Shown here: piece after piece, positions 12,801 through 25,769 of the stretch
Position numbering within the stretch: the stretch's first letter is position 1
Layout of the letters: each line of letters begins with the position of its first letter
From: Limonium bicolor
Taxonomy: Eukaryota; Streptophyta; Magnoliopsida; Caryophyllales; Plumbaginaceae
DNA length: 64,000 nucleotides
NCBI GenBank assembly: GCA_023374045.1
Contig: CM041783.1
Coordinates: forward strand, 120,095,503 to 120,159,502
Direction: 5' to 3'
Position numbers and translations under genes: made by a program
Notes under the pieces: generated by a model
The model's input: only the letters and a program-made list of their open reading frames with translations
Told to the model about the DNA's origin: nothing
The model's database searches: none

Positions 12801-14224
12801 TAGTTTTATAAATTTCATTTCTAATTCAACAATTCATCAAATTATCAAATAAATTAATTTAGTTTTCTAATTTGGTCAAATGTCATATGTTGTCAATGTT
12901 GACCACCCCAAATATTTCCTTTGATCCATATTTACTATAATTACGAAAATACCCTTTTTATTTCTCTATTTTTACATTTAACTCTTTAATTTATTAAATT
13001 TGTATTTTTACACTTTTCTAAAATTCTTAAAACATTTCTCTTCAGTTTTATATTAGTTCAACACCCCATATTTTTACTAAATTTCATTTGACTCCATAAT
13101 TGATCTTTTATTTATTTATATACTTATAAAGTTAGTTGAAAATATATTGTAACGTTACATCTAATTTAAGTAATACCTAAATTCATTAATATTCACCTAA
13201 AATACTCCTAGGTGGTTATTTTCACTACAATTATATTTTTGCACCATAATTTTTATATAGTTCATATAATCACTCTAAATTTGAATAATCACTATTTTAA
13301 GCTCTAAATAAGCATAATAAAAATAGCCTAAATATATGGCCTTAAACATAACATCATATTAAATATAAAAGGCATTAAAATGTTCTAAACACACCTACTA
13401 ACTCACGGCTTATGCTGATTTTATTTTAACACCATTAAATTATTTTTCCTTCATTATTCACTTATAAAATCAACTTAAATAGGTCATTGTCACTTAGTTT
13501 CACTAATCAAATATTTTGCCCTTAATTTTCTACACATATTTAGGACTTAACTAGCATACGCACGTATGCTCTCGGTTGTTGTACAGATTTATGTTCAATT
13601 TCTTTAAATCATTTGCTTTCATTATTAATTTATAGACTTGACTTTAATAAGTCATTAGCACCTAATTTCAATAACCAATTACTTAATCCTTAATTTCCTC
13701 CACATATTTAGGATCAAAACAGCCTATACACACATATGTATTCACGGTTTTTATTTAATTCTTTTCAAGCTAATAAACATTTAGGGTAATAAGAGTAATA
13801 AGCATTTAAAAATATTTTTCTTTTATCATTAGTTCCTAACTTTGCTTAAATAAACCATGGTCATCTTGACTTATTTACCAAATATATATCAACCATATTC
13901 TATACATTATCATTGCTTAAACAACACATAAATCACTCTACATTTTTTTGGTTTTTATACCATGTCCTACAGTGATGATTTTTAGAGTACAAGGTAAGGT
14001 AGTGAGTGAGTTTACCTTGATATAATCACAAGGGCTTGTTTATAAACTTCTCAGCCAAACAACACTTCCTCTCTCGGCTATGTATATTAGGCATCATAGG
14101 TTAGTTTTTTTTTGTTTGAATTAAGTTTAACACATGCATAATACACTTAGGATCATAATAGAGTTAATTACCTCTTTAAAGTGCAACTTTATCCTTGGAT
14201 GTTGCCCAATTGTTCACGGCAGCA
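9887..14224 (-). mobile_element. Solo chromovirus LTR, U5-side part
   Basis: On the minus strand this is the 3' part of an LTR that continues at 24022-25769. It ends GGGGTGTTACA and is bounded by the TSD CCTGC (9882-9886 and 25770-25774). The LTR begins TGAAATACCCCG at 25769. Together the two parts are about 6.1 kb, and no internal retroelement region lies between them other than a later copia insertion. The conserved U5 stem-loop is at 9995-10018, a perfect 10-bp stem. The rest (about 10.3-14.2 kb) is AT-rich and non-coding; I see no gene in it. Confidence 0.88.
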
Positions 14225-15044
14225 TGTTGGGACATTAGAGTGTTGCAAAGATAGCCAATCACCTCGACAGAGAATCATTCTCTGTCAAACACAAAAAGCG
14301 AGCCACTTCAATGGAGTCCATGCAACTAAGGAGACTTCACAGACTCTCTCGTGCCATTGCGAATAATAAGGAGCTAACTTGGGAATGCTTCAACACCACA
14401 ACGGTCATAAAGTCCTCCCATCGCACCCGAAGTTCACTGCCCAAGTCAGAAGACCACTCAAGGACGTTGGACGTTGCTCACTAATTTAGTTCTGGTATTT
14501 GCAGAACTAACTCCCTCGACCTGCTGGTTGCAATGCTAGTATAAATAGGTTGTGTAATAGCTAGTTTAAGGTGCGCTTTCATAGAGAAATATTTCAGAGT
14601 TTAGAGGGAGAGAAAGAAACTGCTTTGTAAGCCAAAGAGAGAAAATACGTACCAAGTTAGTTAGTGCATCTAGATAGACTCTGCCTAGGAAGATCCTAGT
14701 TTTGCTACGCTTACCATTGATCTGATCAGAGAGTGTATTGGGTGAGTGAGTGAAAAACCGCTAAGTAGATCTCTTCTACTTAGTGGGCATTTGTAAGTTG
14801 TTTTATTTTTTACCAAGAAATGAAATAGCTTATTTGTGTATCTTGCTGAGTGTCAAAGAGTCCTTCTATCATTCCAGCACTACTTCGTTTCAGTTACTTC
14901 AAAGTCTTTCGCACCCTTAGTTTAATCAATTCGATTGAGTGCCTCTACATCACAGAGTGTTTCTTACTTTCAAAGATAGATTGAGTCAAACCAACTCTTA
15001 GACTTACATCTTTGGTTGGTTTGAGTTAGCTACCCAATCCTACA
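14225..15044 (+). mobile_element. 5' LTR of the Sirevirus-type copia element
   Basis: 820-bp LTR from TGTTGGGACA to ATCCTACA, nearly identical to 23209-24021. It is followed at 15047 by a tRNA-iMet-type primer site. A TATA box (TATAAATA) is at 14540-14547. A palindrome CTAAGTAGA...TCTACTTAG lies near 14761-14783. Flanking bases are CAGCA on the left and CATCA after the 3' LTR, a 4/5 match consistent with an aged target-site duplication. It interrupts the solo LTR. Confidence 0.93.
14540..14547 (+). promoter_or_regulatory. TATA box of the copia LTR
   Basis: TATAAATA about 315 bp into the LTR. It is repeated at the matching place in the 3' LTR (23519-23526), so it would start the genomic RNA within the LTR. 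Confidence 0.75.
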
Positions 15045-15046
15045 GG

Positions 15047-15059
15047 TGGTATCAGAGCC
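15047..15059 (+). other. Primer-binding site, copia element
   Basis: TGGTATCAGAGCC two bases after the 5' LTR end. It is complementary to the 3' end of initiator Met tRNA, which primes minus-strand DNA. Confidence 0.9.
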
Positions 15060-15090
15060 TTGCTTAGGCTAACGGTTAATCAACGAAGCA

Positions 15091-17181
15091 ATGGCAGACC
15101 TCTTCGCCAATCAAAACAACAAAATGCACTTCGAGCACCCCAGACTCACCTCCATTTACTACGACCATTGGAAAAATGAGATCGAGCAACACATTGAGTC
15201 AGTCAACTATGAACTTTGGGAGATAGTCACCGGAGGAGACCACGTAGTCAATCTAGATCGATCCACATGGATAGCTGCAGATCGTAAGAGGTATGAGCTA
15301 AATCGACAAGCATCCCGTGCAATCTACACTTGTCTGTCCATTCTAGAACAAAGAAGAGTCAACCACTGCAAGTCTACAAACGAAATATGGACTATCCTTC
15401 AAGCTACCCACGAAGGAGTCACCGAACTCAAGAAATGCAAATCTCAAGAACTTCGAATGGACTATGAAAATTTTCTGCAAAAACTCGGTGAGTCTCTGGA
15501 AGAAGTGCTTGATCGTTTTTATTTACAAACTACTACTATGTAGAAAGTTAACATCTTACCGAGTAGAGAGAGTGTCTTGCACAAGCTACTGGACAGTCTC
15601 AAAGAAGAATGGGCAGAGACGGTAATCTCCACCAAAGCATGCAAGGATTTATCCAATTGGAGCTGTCAAGACTTAGGTTCCTATCTACAATCTGTAGATA
15701 AATACAAGAAGAATGTTCGAAAAAATTATGGTAATGCATCTTCTTCCTCTTCTAGCAAGATTACTACTTTGAATGACCAAGCCTTGAAGGTTAATTCGAC
15801 TCAGTACACTCAAGAAGGAGCCTATGCCGCTGATACTCAAATCAGACAAGCTAAGGCTGAGCTGGTAGATATTATCATTGAAGAAAGGGAGGGTGAGACT
15901 ATGGAAGACTTTGTCTTCATAGTAAAGAACTTCCGAAAATTCATGCGTAACCAGCCAAATCGACAAAGTCGGTCGTTCTCAAATACCTCCAAACAAGTCC
16001 TCAACTCTGTCACCTGTTTCAACTGCAATAAACCCGGTCACTTCAAGAACTGCCCCTTACTCAAGAATCAGTATGGAAAATCCCAAGGAAGGTCGCTGAT
16101 GGCAGCTGTTGGTTGGGGTGATTCAGACTCCGACGATCAAGACACAAAGTCTAGCGGCCTGGTATGTCTCATGGCACATGATACGACGGAATCCATGATT
16201 CCCGATAATGAGGTAACTTGTTCTCATCTTGAAACAGACCTTTACCGTATTACTCCTATGGGATTTATGACCTTAATTGCTAAAATTGTCTCTGAGACTA
16301 ACTCTCTCAAGGCACGTCTCACCAACAAAATAACTGAGTTATCTGAGGAACTTGAAATCTCAAGGGGTCTTATGTATGCCCTAAGAGATGAAGCTGAGGA
16401 ACACAAGACCATCTCCTGCTCTCTTAGACTAGATCTACAAGAATCAAGGTGTCATGTTGATTCCCTCCAAAAGGAACTCTATGATACCGTAGAGCAAAAT
16501 CAATCCAGCCAGAGCGACCAAAAAGAGTCTCTCACTCTGATCGACTCTCTCAAACAGGACCTCACCATTTTTACTCATAAGTGTTGTTCTCTTCAAAATG
16601 ATCTAAATGCTTCTGAATCCAAAAACATCTCCTTAAACACCACTATCAAAAACCTCACTCAAAAACTGAAAGAGAAAGAGCACGCTCTCTCTCTCAAGCC
16701 AGTCAAATTTATCAAACAAGTAACCTCTTCCGAACTGCCTGAGTGGGCCAACTCTAAAATCAAGGAAGTCAGTCAAGATCGTGATGATCTTCGTTTAAAA
16801 GTAGAACAACTCTCTCAAGAGATTGCCAATCTTCAATCTGGAGTTGGATCCACTCCGTCTAAGCCCAAATGGCAAAAAGGGAAGTTCAATATCCCAAAAA
16901 ATATGTCCATACCCGACAACAAAGCCAAACAATATCAAGAAAAGGAAAAGTTTGACTCCTGGTGGAAAGGATAGCAGAAATATGTCAATCTTCCTCCAAC
17001 CAAGATCTGTGGCTACTGCGGGAGTCTTGGGCATAGGGACAGTGCTTATGATAAACCAAATAAAGATCTTTCATTCAATGTCAAACGAATTAGATTGATA
17101 CTTGAAGCACGAGAAGAATTAAAAAGATCTGGCTCGAAAAGGGAACCCAAGTACATTTGGGTTCCCAAATCTAACAAATGA
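15091..17181 (+). pseudogene. Sirevirus-type copia gag
   Basis: ATG at 15091 (MADLFANQ) opens a copia gag just after the primer site. The N part runs to a TAG at 15541. The frame resumes to 16974 with the gag core (SWDEL-type SLKEEWAE, then GESLEEVLDRF), a CCHC-type zinc knuckle CFNCNKPGHFKNCP (about 16017-16050), an acidic stretch and a long coiled coil. A second, degenerate zinc-finger motif, CGYCGSLGHRDSAYD, follows at about 17011-17055, then KYIWVPK. A long gag with a coiled coil and two zinc-finger motifs is characteristic of Sireviruses (the SIRE/Maximus lineage). It would form the particle and bind RNA. It is broken by at least two nonsense codons and a frameshift near 16974. Confidence 0.9.
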
Positions 17182-18960
17182 TCTTTTATTTTGTAGGTGA
17201 AGGCGAATCGAGACAGCTGGTAATTGGACAGTGGATGCTCCCGTCACATGACTGGGGATCCAAATCAATTCAATTCGCTTTCATCCTACCAAGGAGGTAA
17301 GGTTACATTTGAAAACAACAACCAGGGTGAAATCGTAGGAGTTGGCTCTATAGGTAACCCCTCAAAATTTAAAATTGATGGAGTCCAACTGGTCACTGGA
17401 CTTCAACATAGTTTATTAAGTATTTCTCAAATTTGTGATAGATTCAATTTGGTACTTTTCTCCTCTTCGGATTGTAAAGTTTATGATGAGCGTACATGTT
17501 CCTTAAAAGCCGTGGGACGCAGAGAAGGAAATCTCTACAAAATGTGCCTAAACTCCATTAATCCAGATGATCAAGTTTGTCTAAATGTGCATTCCAAAAA
17601 CTCATTGCTGTGGCACTCCAGACTTGGTCACGCAAATCACAGGCTGTTAAATGAACTGAAAAGCAAAGACTTGGTGATTGGTTTACCTGACACAAACTTT
17701 GACACAGACTCTGTCTGTGAAGCATGCATAAAAGGTAAACACACCCGGTCTTCCTTTAAGAGTAAATCAACTCTCTCTACTAACTCTCCGTTGGAATTGC
17801 TCCACATGGATCTTGTTGGCCCCATGCGTACACAAAGCAGAAGTGGTAAAAGGTGTATTCTGGTCATAGTCGATGACTATTCTAGGTGGACTTGGGTCAT
17901 TTTTCTATCTACGAAAGATGAAGCATTTATGGAGTTCGTCAAACTCCATAAAATGCTTATCAACAAATTTTCGTTTACATTGAAAACCCTGAGAATGAAC
18001 CAGGGTACTGAATTTTGCAACAAGTCGTTTGATGAGTTTTGCAGGGACAACGGAGTTGATCACCAAATCTCATCCGCACGCACTCCGGAACAGAACGGAG
18101 TGGTTGAACGAAAGAATAGAACATTGGTTGAAATGGCACGCACCATGCTCATTGACAGTCAACTCACTCCATCATACTGGGTAGAAGCTGTTAACAAAGC
18201 ATGCTATGTGTTAAATCGTGCGCTGATTCATCCATTCCTTCACAAGACACCCTACGAACTACTCCGTCAACGAAAACCAAATCTCATTCATCTCAGTCAT
18301 TTCGGATGTAAGTGCTTTATCCACAATAATGGTAAGGACAACTTGGGTAAGTTCCCTCCTAAAAGTGATGAAGGTATATTTCTTGGCTACTCTTTTAAAA
18401 GCAAAGCTTATCGTGTTATCAATCTGAGAACTCAATGTTTAGAAGAGAGTCCCCACGTCAAGTTCGATGAGTCCCACAATGTTGGCTCATCTTCTAATCA
18501 ACTTGACTTTGCTCCAGACGATTACCTTACTGATCAACACTTCATCACTGTACCCATAGGAAAACTCCAAGACTCCCAATCCATCACACCTAATGACTCT
18601 CGAGAAAACAAAAGCAATGCATCGGACTCTACAGACTCTGACAATAACCCTAAGACACCCTTACCACAAAACTTGAACTGTGACACCTCTGACAAAGACA
18701 CAACCCCTCCTGCTTCACGTCGACAGTTCCAACAAAAATTAGCTCACCCTCCTGACAACATATTATCAGACCCAAACTCAGGTGTTCAAACACATTTCCA
18801 AGCTATGCAAAACCTCTGTGCCTTGGTGCTTTTCTCTCCAGTATTTAACCAAGAAATGTCAAAGAAGCACTCCTTGATAGTGATTGGGTCACTGCAATGC
18901 AGAAGGAACTCAATTCTCTCCAAAGACATGCTGTCTGGGAGTTAGTTCCTCGACCCATAC
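17182..18960 (+). pseudogene. Copia pol: protease and integrase
   Basis: The protease active site is LDSGCSRHMTG at 17226; the codon before it is TAA where a Tyr codon would be expected. The integrase HHCC finger reads HSRLGHANH...CEACIKGKH. In the core, HMDLVGPM supplies the first Asp, VIVDDYSRWTW follows, and PEQNGVVERKNRT supplies the Glu. The second catalytic motif reads RMNQGTEF where DxGTEF is normal, so that Asp is apparently Asn. The typical GFKSKAYRV block of the C-terminal half follows. A frameshift near 18900 separates it from RT. Confidence 0.92.
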
Positions 18961-20388
18961 ATCAACAAACCATCGGTACTCGTTGGGTCTTTCGTAATAA
19001 ACTTGATGGTGCAGGACAAGTTTTTAGGAACAAAGCTAGATTGGTCCTTCAGTGCTATAATCAAGAAGAAGAGATTGACTATGATGAAACCTTCGCACTT
19101 GTAGCTCGTCTTGAAGCAATTCGCACGTTAATTGTGTTTGCTACATTCAATGGTTTCACATTATATCAAATGGATGTCAAGACAGCCTTCCTCCATGGCT
19201 ATATTGATAGAGAAGTCAATGTCGAGCAACCCCCTGGGTTCACAGACTCCGTCCATCCCGACTACGTCTACAAACTATGTAAGGCCCTTTACGGACTGAA
19301 ACAGGCTCCGTGTGCTTGGTATGAAAGACTGTCTACATATCTATTGCAAAATGGTTTCTCTCGAGGTAACGTAGATAAGACACTATTCATTCTTCACTCA
19401 TCACATGACTTACTTCTAGTACAGATTTATGTTGATGATATCATTTATGGCTCTACAAGTAACACCCTCTACGATCATTTTGCTAACCTTATGAAGCAAG
19501 AGTTTTCCATGAATGAGTTAGGTGAGCTCAAGTTCTTCTTGGGATTACTAATTCAACAAGAAAAGGAAGGGATTAAGATTCATCAACAAAAGTACATCAA
19601 GGAACTCCTTGATAAGTACAATCTCAAAAACGTCAAGAGCATGTCAACACCAAGTGGTACATCTGCTAAACTACATCTTGATGATGACGGAGTCGGTGTT
19701 AATGCCACATAATATAGAGGAATGATAGGGTCCCTCTTGTACCTGACTGTAAGTCGCCCCGACATTCTTCACGCAGTCTGTCTTTGTGTCCGCTTTCAAG
19801 CAGCACCAAAGCAGTCTCACCTAAAAGCAGTCTCACCTAAAAGCAGTCAAACGTATCTTTCAATATCTTAAAGGTACAAGTACACTCTATCTATGGTATC
19901 CTCGATCTCTTACCTTTACTTTATCTGCATATAGTGACTCTGATTGGGCTGGTTCCCTCCAAGATCGAAAGAGTACTTCAGGTAATGCGGGGTTCTTTGG
20001 TCTTTGCCTTGTTTCATGGTCCTCCAAAAAACAAAACTCCGTAGCACTCTCTACAGCGGAGGCAAAGTATGTCTCTGCTGCAGCCTGTTGCTCCCAACTC
20101 CTTTGGATGAAACAACAACTTCAAGATTATCATGTCACCCATGAATAGATCCCAATCTTTTGTGACAACAAAAGCACAATCAAAATATCAGAAAATCCAG
20201 TCCAACACTCAAGAACCAAACATATTGAAATTCGTTTTCACTTCTTGAAAGACAGTGTCGAGAAGAAGCTTATCCAACTTGACTTTGTGCCCACAAAAGA
20301 TCAACTTGCAGATATCTTTACTAAACCCTTGTCTACAACACGATTTGAAGCACTTCGATCAGCAATTGGGTTGACTCCGTCTACCTAG
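18897..20388 (+). pseudogene. Copia pol: reverse transcriptase and RNase H
   Basis: RT runs from WELVPRP through TRWVFRNKLD, YQMDVKTAFLHG, LYGLKQAPCAWYERL and the catalytic QIYVDDIIYGS (about 19423-19455, intact) to a TAA at 19710. RNase H continues with PDILHAVC, SDSDWAGS, STAEAKYVS and DQLADIFTKPL, ending at TAG 20386-20388. Near 19810-19850 the 16-bp segment CAGTCTCACCTAAAAG is directly duplicated, which breaks the frame. Together with the integrase this completes a PR-INT-RT-RH copia polyprotein. Confidence 0.93.
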
Positions 20389-20716
20389 ACGGCCGAATCT
20401 CCTTGCCCCTACCGCAATCTTCAGCAGGTACTCCCTCATGTCTCATCGAGTCTGTCTTTGTTTGCACTTGAATCTGTGAACTGTGTTTTCTTGCTTAAGA
20501 CGTCTCTATAATTCTGGCACTATGCGTCCACGTCATCTATCCACACCCGCTCCGCCTCAATCCATGCCCTTAATCTCGCGCCTGCCGATTTTTTCGCGCC
20601 TGACACAAGAAACCTCTACGCCTTCCTCTTGTCATTTCCGTCTTTATATCATTTATCCCCTAACTCCGTCTCTCTCACTTTCATCTCCCTTGCACCCAAA
20701 GCTACAATATTTCCAA

Positions 20717-22296
20717 ATGGCGGGCATTAACTTCAATGGCATCAATATCCCGGCAGAAATCTTTCAAGATCCTATTCGCCTTCAGGCGTATCTTCAATCC
20801 ATTGCGGCCCCAAATTCATCACCACCCACTACCACCACCCATTCTCCAACCAAAACCACAGCAACATCGTCCCTCACACACTCCGCTACACCACCACCAA
20901 CCACCCGTGACACTTCCATTCACCAAACGCCCCCATCCGCCGTCAAGACTGAGATTCTTGAGATAGATATAGATGATGCCACCCCACTTCAAACACAACC
21001 ACCATCTCCACCACCTCAAGACCCAAACCCTACTACCGAAACCCAAGCAACTGATCCCCCGCAAGCTCCACCGAAAAAGTCTCCCACACCAACTCCACAA
21101 GCCTCTCCTGAAAAATCAGCAACCCCAACTCCACCCCGTTCTCCAAAACCTAAACCAAGAAAAAGAAAAGCTCAAACCACTACCCGTCCCACATCCAAGC
21201 ACGTACGACGATCTTCCGTCAGGGCCCAACCAGTCTCCTCTGGTTCCGGTGAGTCTTCCCCAGTCCAGGAGTTGCCCACCCACAGCCACGATACATCCAC
21301 TGGCGCAACCTCCACCGGAATTCAGAAACCCCGAAAGCCGCAACGTCGATGCGCAAAGATGGACCCTTTTGGTCAGCGCTACATGCTTAGTGATTCAGCC
21401 GCGGATAGAAATATCGTAAGGGGTAAGTTCCTCGATTTCTCATGGGCTCTGTCTTCAAATTTGGGAGAGTTAGTGACTATGCTAGAGGTTCAAGGGTGGA
21501 AACACCTTTTCTGTGAGATACTAGAGTGGTACCCCTAAGAGTCTGTCGACTTTTATCAAAATCTCGTTATCAGAAATGGTGCTGCTCAATCCTTTGTCAA
21601 TTCCACTCCTATCTTCTTTAATCTTGACAAGCTGCCCCAAATACTTGAAGTCCCTCATACCGGTCTGTCTCTCTATGAAAAAGGAGTCCTTCCAGAAATC
21701 CCCGGGGTCCCACAAAATAAGATCTACCCTGAGGCGATCTTTCAATCCTCCACCAACTCCTGCACATTCTTGTTATAAAAAACATTGTCCCCCGGAAAGA
21801 AGGAAATCTCATGGTCAATTGCTTGAACCTCACAATAATGTACTGCATAATCAACCGTCATTCCGTCAATCTGGCCCACATTGTTCTCTATCACTTAGCC
21901 TAGTCTGTCGACACCCCGAAACACTCTCTGGGGTATGTGTCTTCGCTGCCTCGAATTCTCAAATTCTTTCAGGTACCCCTGGCGACATCCACGCCGGAGT
22001 TCATCGACGAGGCGGACTCCATCAACCTCCGCTATCTGAATCAACTGACTTCTATCGACAAATCCAACCTGCTGCCCTCTCCATCAATGGCGGGTACTTC
22101 CACTTCTCAAGAGGCAGTCCCTCAAGATACTTTCCTACCCCTCATGGAGAAAATGGAGCGACTCCTCGTACAGGCAGCAGAGCTGATTCAGGGCCACTCG
22201 TGGATGATGGACAAGCTCTCTGGGATCGAGACGACTGTGATGGCCTTGCAAGAACAACTCCTTGATATCCAAGCCTCCCTGACCCCCAACCCTTAG
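20717..22296 (+). pseudogene. Env-like ORF of the Sirevirus-type element
   Basis: A third coding region follows pol, as in Sireviruses. The ATG at 20717 (CCAAATGG context, MAGINFNGIN) is preferred over the upstream in-frame ATG at 20483, which would add a Ser/Pro-rich leader. A long Pro/Thr/Ser-rich region (about residues 30-200) with a basic patch (RKRKAQ) leads into a globular domain starting FGQRYMLSDSAADRN. That domain resembles the plant 'putative transposon protein' domain of Sirevirus env-like and related ORFs. A TAA at 21536 and frameshifts near 21770-21940 break it. The tail (21937-22296) is helical with a Leu-rich heptad pattern. No clear signal peptide or transmembrane span is seen. 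The function is unproven. Confidence 0.75.
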
Positions 22297-23208
22297 ACAT
22301 GACGTGCGTGTGCGTAGTATTAGGACTTAGGCCGTTTTAAGTTCTAAACACTTTTTGCTGGTTTTCGTGTGAATTTTTAGACTAACTCTTTCGTGACTGT
22401 GGGCTTCCCTCTGATGAAAGCTGAGAAGGGAAGAAATGGTACCAAGCCAAACAAGACATATGGATCATCCGGCCGCTTCCAGCCAGATGGGAGTAAGAAT
22501 TCATAAGACACCCGGCCGCCCCTGGCCGGACGGAAGTAGGACTTAGGCAAGACGAAATATAGTGTGGCCGGCCACCTGTGGTCGGTCAAAAGATGTTATG
22601 GAGGGCAAAATCGTACTTATACATGTAAAATACAGGCTGGCAACATAAGACCAGGCCCCAAGACTCTATAAATAAGAGTGTACCCCCATGGAATAAGACA
22701 CGTAACATTTGACAATCAGACTCGCACTTGACTCTAACAAAAGACTCTCTCTCTCTCTCCCTTTCTTACGAGATTCTGTAACCGAGACCAGGTAACGTAG
22801 GACAGTATATCGGATCGGGTTATATTTGAGATACAGCATACAGTTTCAAAAGCAAAAAGGGAAAGCGGTGAATCCCGTTTGGTGTACGAGCGACTGACTC
22901 TGTTGTTGCTTTAAACTGCTTTCAAATTTTTGTTGCTGGACCGTGTGGTCTAGTACTATAACTGCTCTATATACTATGCCTTATCCTGCCTGTTACACTG
23001 CCTATTCAATATTTGCTTGCCTGGAGTCCCTCTACGATTAAGGGGGAACCTAAATGGAGTCTTTGAACTCAACAGCTACTGCTGCTATTAAAGGGGAACT
23101 TTGACAGGGTCGGTTCCCCTAGTTCTTTGTGTTTTCATTTTTTTCATTTCAGGATTGACTCCATCGGGATTCACGGAGGTTTGCTATCATCAACAACAAG
23201 GGGGAAAC
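22297..23208 (+). other. 3' non-coding region with several polypurine tracts
   Basis: No gene. It contains three GGCCGG-rich dyads at about 22469-22590 and a CT run near 22741-22765. Three polypurine tracts occur: AAGGGGGAACC near 23039, AAAGGGGAAC near 23090, and AAGGGGGAAAC at 23199-23208 directly before the LTR. Repeated polypurine tracts are a known Sirevirus hallmark. Only the last one is placed to prime plus-strand DNA. Confidence 0.75.
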
Positions 23209-24021
23209 TCTTGGGATATCAGAGTGCTGCAGAGATAGCCAATCACCTCGACAAAGTCAATCATTCTCAGTCAAACACAAAGAGCGAGCCACTTCAATGG
23301 AGTCCATGCAACTAAGGAGACTTCACAGACTCTCCGGTGCCATTGCGAATAATAAGGAGCTAACTCGGGAATGCTGCAACACCACAACCGTCATAATGTC
23401 CTCCCATCACACCCGAAGTTCGCGGTCCAAGTCAGAAGACCACTAAAGGACGTTGCTCACTAAGTTAGTTCTGGTATTTGTGGAACTAACTCCCTCGACC
23501 TACTAGTTGCAATGCTAGTATAAATAGGTTGTGTAATAGCTAGATTAAGGTGCGCTTTCATAGAGAAATATTTCACAGTTTAGAGAGAGAAAGAAACTGC
23601 TTTGTAAGCCAGAGAGTGAAAATACGTACCAAGTTAGTTAGTGCATCTAGATAGACTCTGCCTAGGAAGATCCTAGTTTCGCTACGCTTACCATTAATCT
23701 GATCAGAGAGTGTATTGGGTGAGTGAGTGAAAACCCACTAAGTAGATCTCTTCTACTTAGTGGGCATTTGTAAGTTGTTTTATTTTTTACCAGGAAATGA
23801 AATAGCTTATTTGTGTATCTTGCTGAGTGTCACAGAGTCTTTCTATCTTTCCAGCACTACTTCATTTCAGTTACTTCAAAGTCTTTCGCACCCTTAGTTT
23901 AATCAATTCTATTGAGTGCCTCTACATCATAGAGTGTTTCTTACTTTCCAAGATAGATTGAGTCAAACCAACTCTTAGACTTACAACTTTGGTTAGCTTG
24001 AGTTAGCTACCCGATCCTACA
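23209..24021 (+). mobile_element. 3' LTR of the Sirevirus-type copia element
   Basis: 813-bp partner of 14225-15044, ending ATCCTACA. It begins TCTTGGGATA where the 5' LTR has TGTTGGGACA, so its terminal TG has mutated. TATA box at 23519-23526. Differences from the 5' LTR are few and mostly single bases, so the insertion is younger than the LTR it lies in. Confidence 0.93.
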
Positions 24022-25769
24022 CATCACATGGGTAGGAAAACCCATTTCGGTGACACTTGCACCATGAGAATAGATTAAATTAGTGACCTTTCTAAATAGT
24101 TATTTTAAGGGGTCATTAAACATGGATTTTTTTACATTAAAGGGAATGTCTTCACCTTAATATTTTGATGGAATTGGATGGTGTTTTTCGGTCACCTACA
24201 ACAAGAGTTTATGGCTTCAGTTTGGTAAGAAAACAAAGGAGAAAACAATGTTCAGCCAGCCATGGTGCATCTCAGTTTTAGCTTTATGCAGAGGTCTTCA
24301 AGGTGTGTGTTCTTGGAGGTGATTTTTGCTCAATGAAGAGGCTTAAAAACAGCCTCCATTCATGTGTAAACAGAGGTCAAAGAAGGTGGCAAGACTGCAC
24401 ATTTTCAGATCCAAAATAAGGGAAGAAAATGAGTGATTTTTGGTGCATGTTTCTCACCTTGTTTATGCTGATTTTCTTCTTCAAGGGTAGCAGCTCTTAA
24501 TGGCCCATACTCACAAATTTTCAGTCACAACCGGGGGAATTAGTGGTGGTTTAACGGCAATAACATGAGGCTTTAATGTGGAAGAGGTGAAGCTTAAAAG
24601 TGCAGGTTTGTTGTTTGGTATCCGACTGGGAACAAATGATGCCGGGTGGAAGGAAAAGAAAGGGAGAAAGAAGGGAAAGAAAGACAGGAAGAAGGTTGGA
24701 GGGAAAGAGAGAGGAAGAAAGACAAGAAGGAGAAGGTCTGGAGGTGTAAAGAGAGAGAGAGAGAGAGAGGGAAGGGAGAAATCTTCCTAAGTGCTAGGTA
24801 GGTGAGCTAGTTGTACTAGGTTTGTCCTTAATTGTTTGTTTAGTCTCCCAACATGCTTTTGATCCTTTTTCCTGCACATGTATTCGGGGGTGATGGGAAG
24901 AAAGAGGTTTGTGCAGCCATGCGGTAAGGAAGGATGGAGAAAGGAGTAGGTGTTAGTAGTAGTACTTGGCTGGATTACTTTATGCCTAGTCTCCTTTTTA
25001 TTTTCCTTCTTCATGTCTTGTAGCAGCCGAATGGAAGGAAGGCTGGGGTTTGTTTACCGAGAATGCAAGGGAAGGAATGGAAGAGGGAGAGATGAGGTAA
25101 GGTAGCTTATTTTACTCCTAAGTTTGTACTTGTTTGTCTAGCTTCATGATAATTTCTTTTTTGTTGCTTTCTTCTCCTCTTGTCTGTAACAACAACAAAA
25201 ATAGGGGCTGGAGCATAATAATTCGAGAGTGCAAGGGAAGGAGGAGGTGAGAGATGATGGGAAGTAATAAGGTAATTACAAGTGATTATCTCATTTTTGT
25301 ATTAAATTTGTACTTGTTTATCTTCTCCATTTTTGCTTTTCTAACTCATTTTTTCCTTGCTAGGTGATTGCCGAGAGCATGCGTAAATGAGGGGAAATAT
25401 TTTGATTTTTGTACATTAATGTGTATAATTGACTTAATTATGTAATAGGTGGTAACATGTTTTATTTCTTGTTTCTAATGTGTATATATATATATAACCC
25501 TTACAATTTGTTTTGACTATATAAAATATTTTATATAGTTTAATGAGTGGTATTTGTGATATTTAATACATGTACTAATATGTTACATGTGATATTAAAT
25601 TTAGGAGTTGATTTCTCCTTAATAATATTCTCTCTTTGATTAGAGATTTATTATATGGTTTAGTGTCCGTTATGGACTATATATTTATACAATGATATTT
25701 ATATCAATTATAGCTCAAGATTTAAATTAATCCTTATTAATTAAAGTAATAAATATTCGGGGTATTTCA
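24022..25769 (-). mobile_element. Solo chromovirus LTR, U3-side part
   Basis: This is the other part of the LTR at 9887-14224, beginning TGAAATACCCCG on the minus strand at 25769 and followed by the TSD CCTGC (25770-25774). It includes a purine-rich (GA)n tract at about 24640-24785. The ORFs across that tract are low-complexity. No gene is seen. Confidence 0.85.

Noticed and set aside
20819..21343. Long antisense and alternate-frame ORFs over the Pro/Thr-rich env-like region
   Set aside because: They are by-products of the repetitive CCA/ACC codon composition of the sense ORF.
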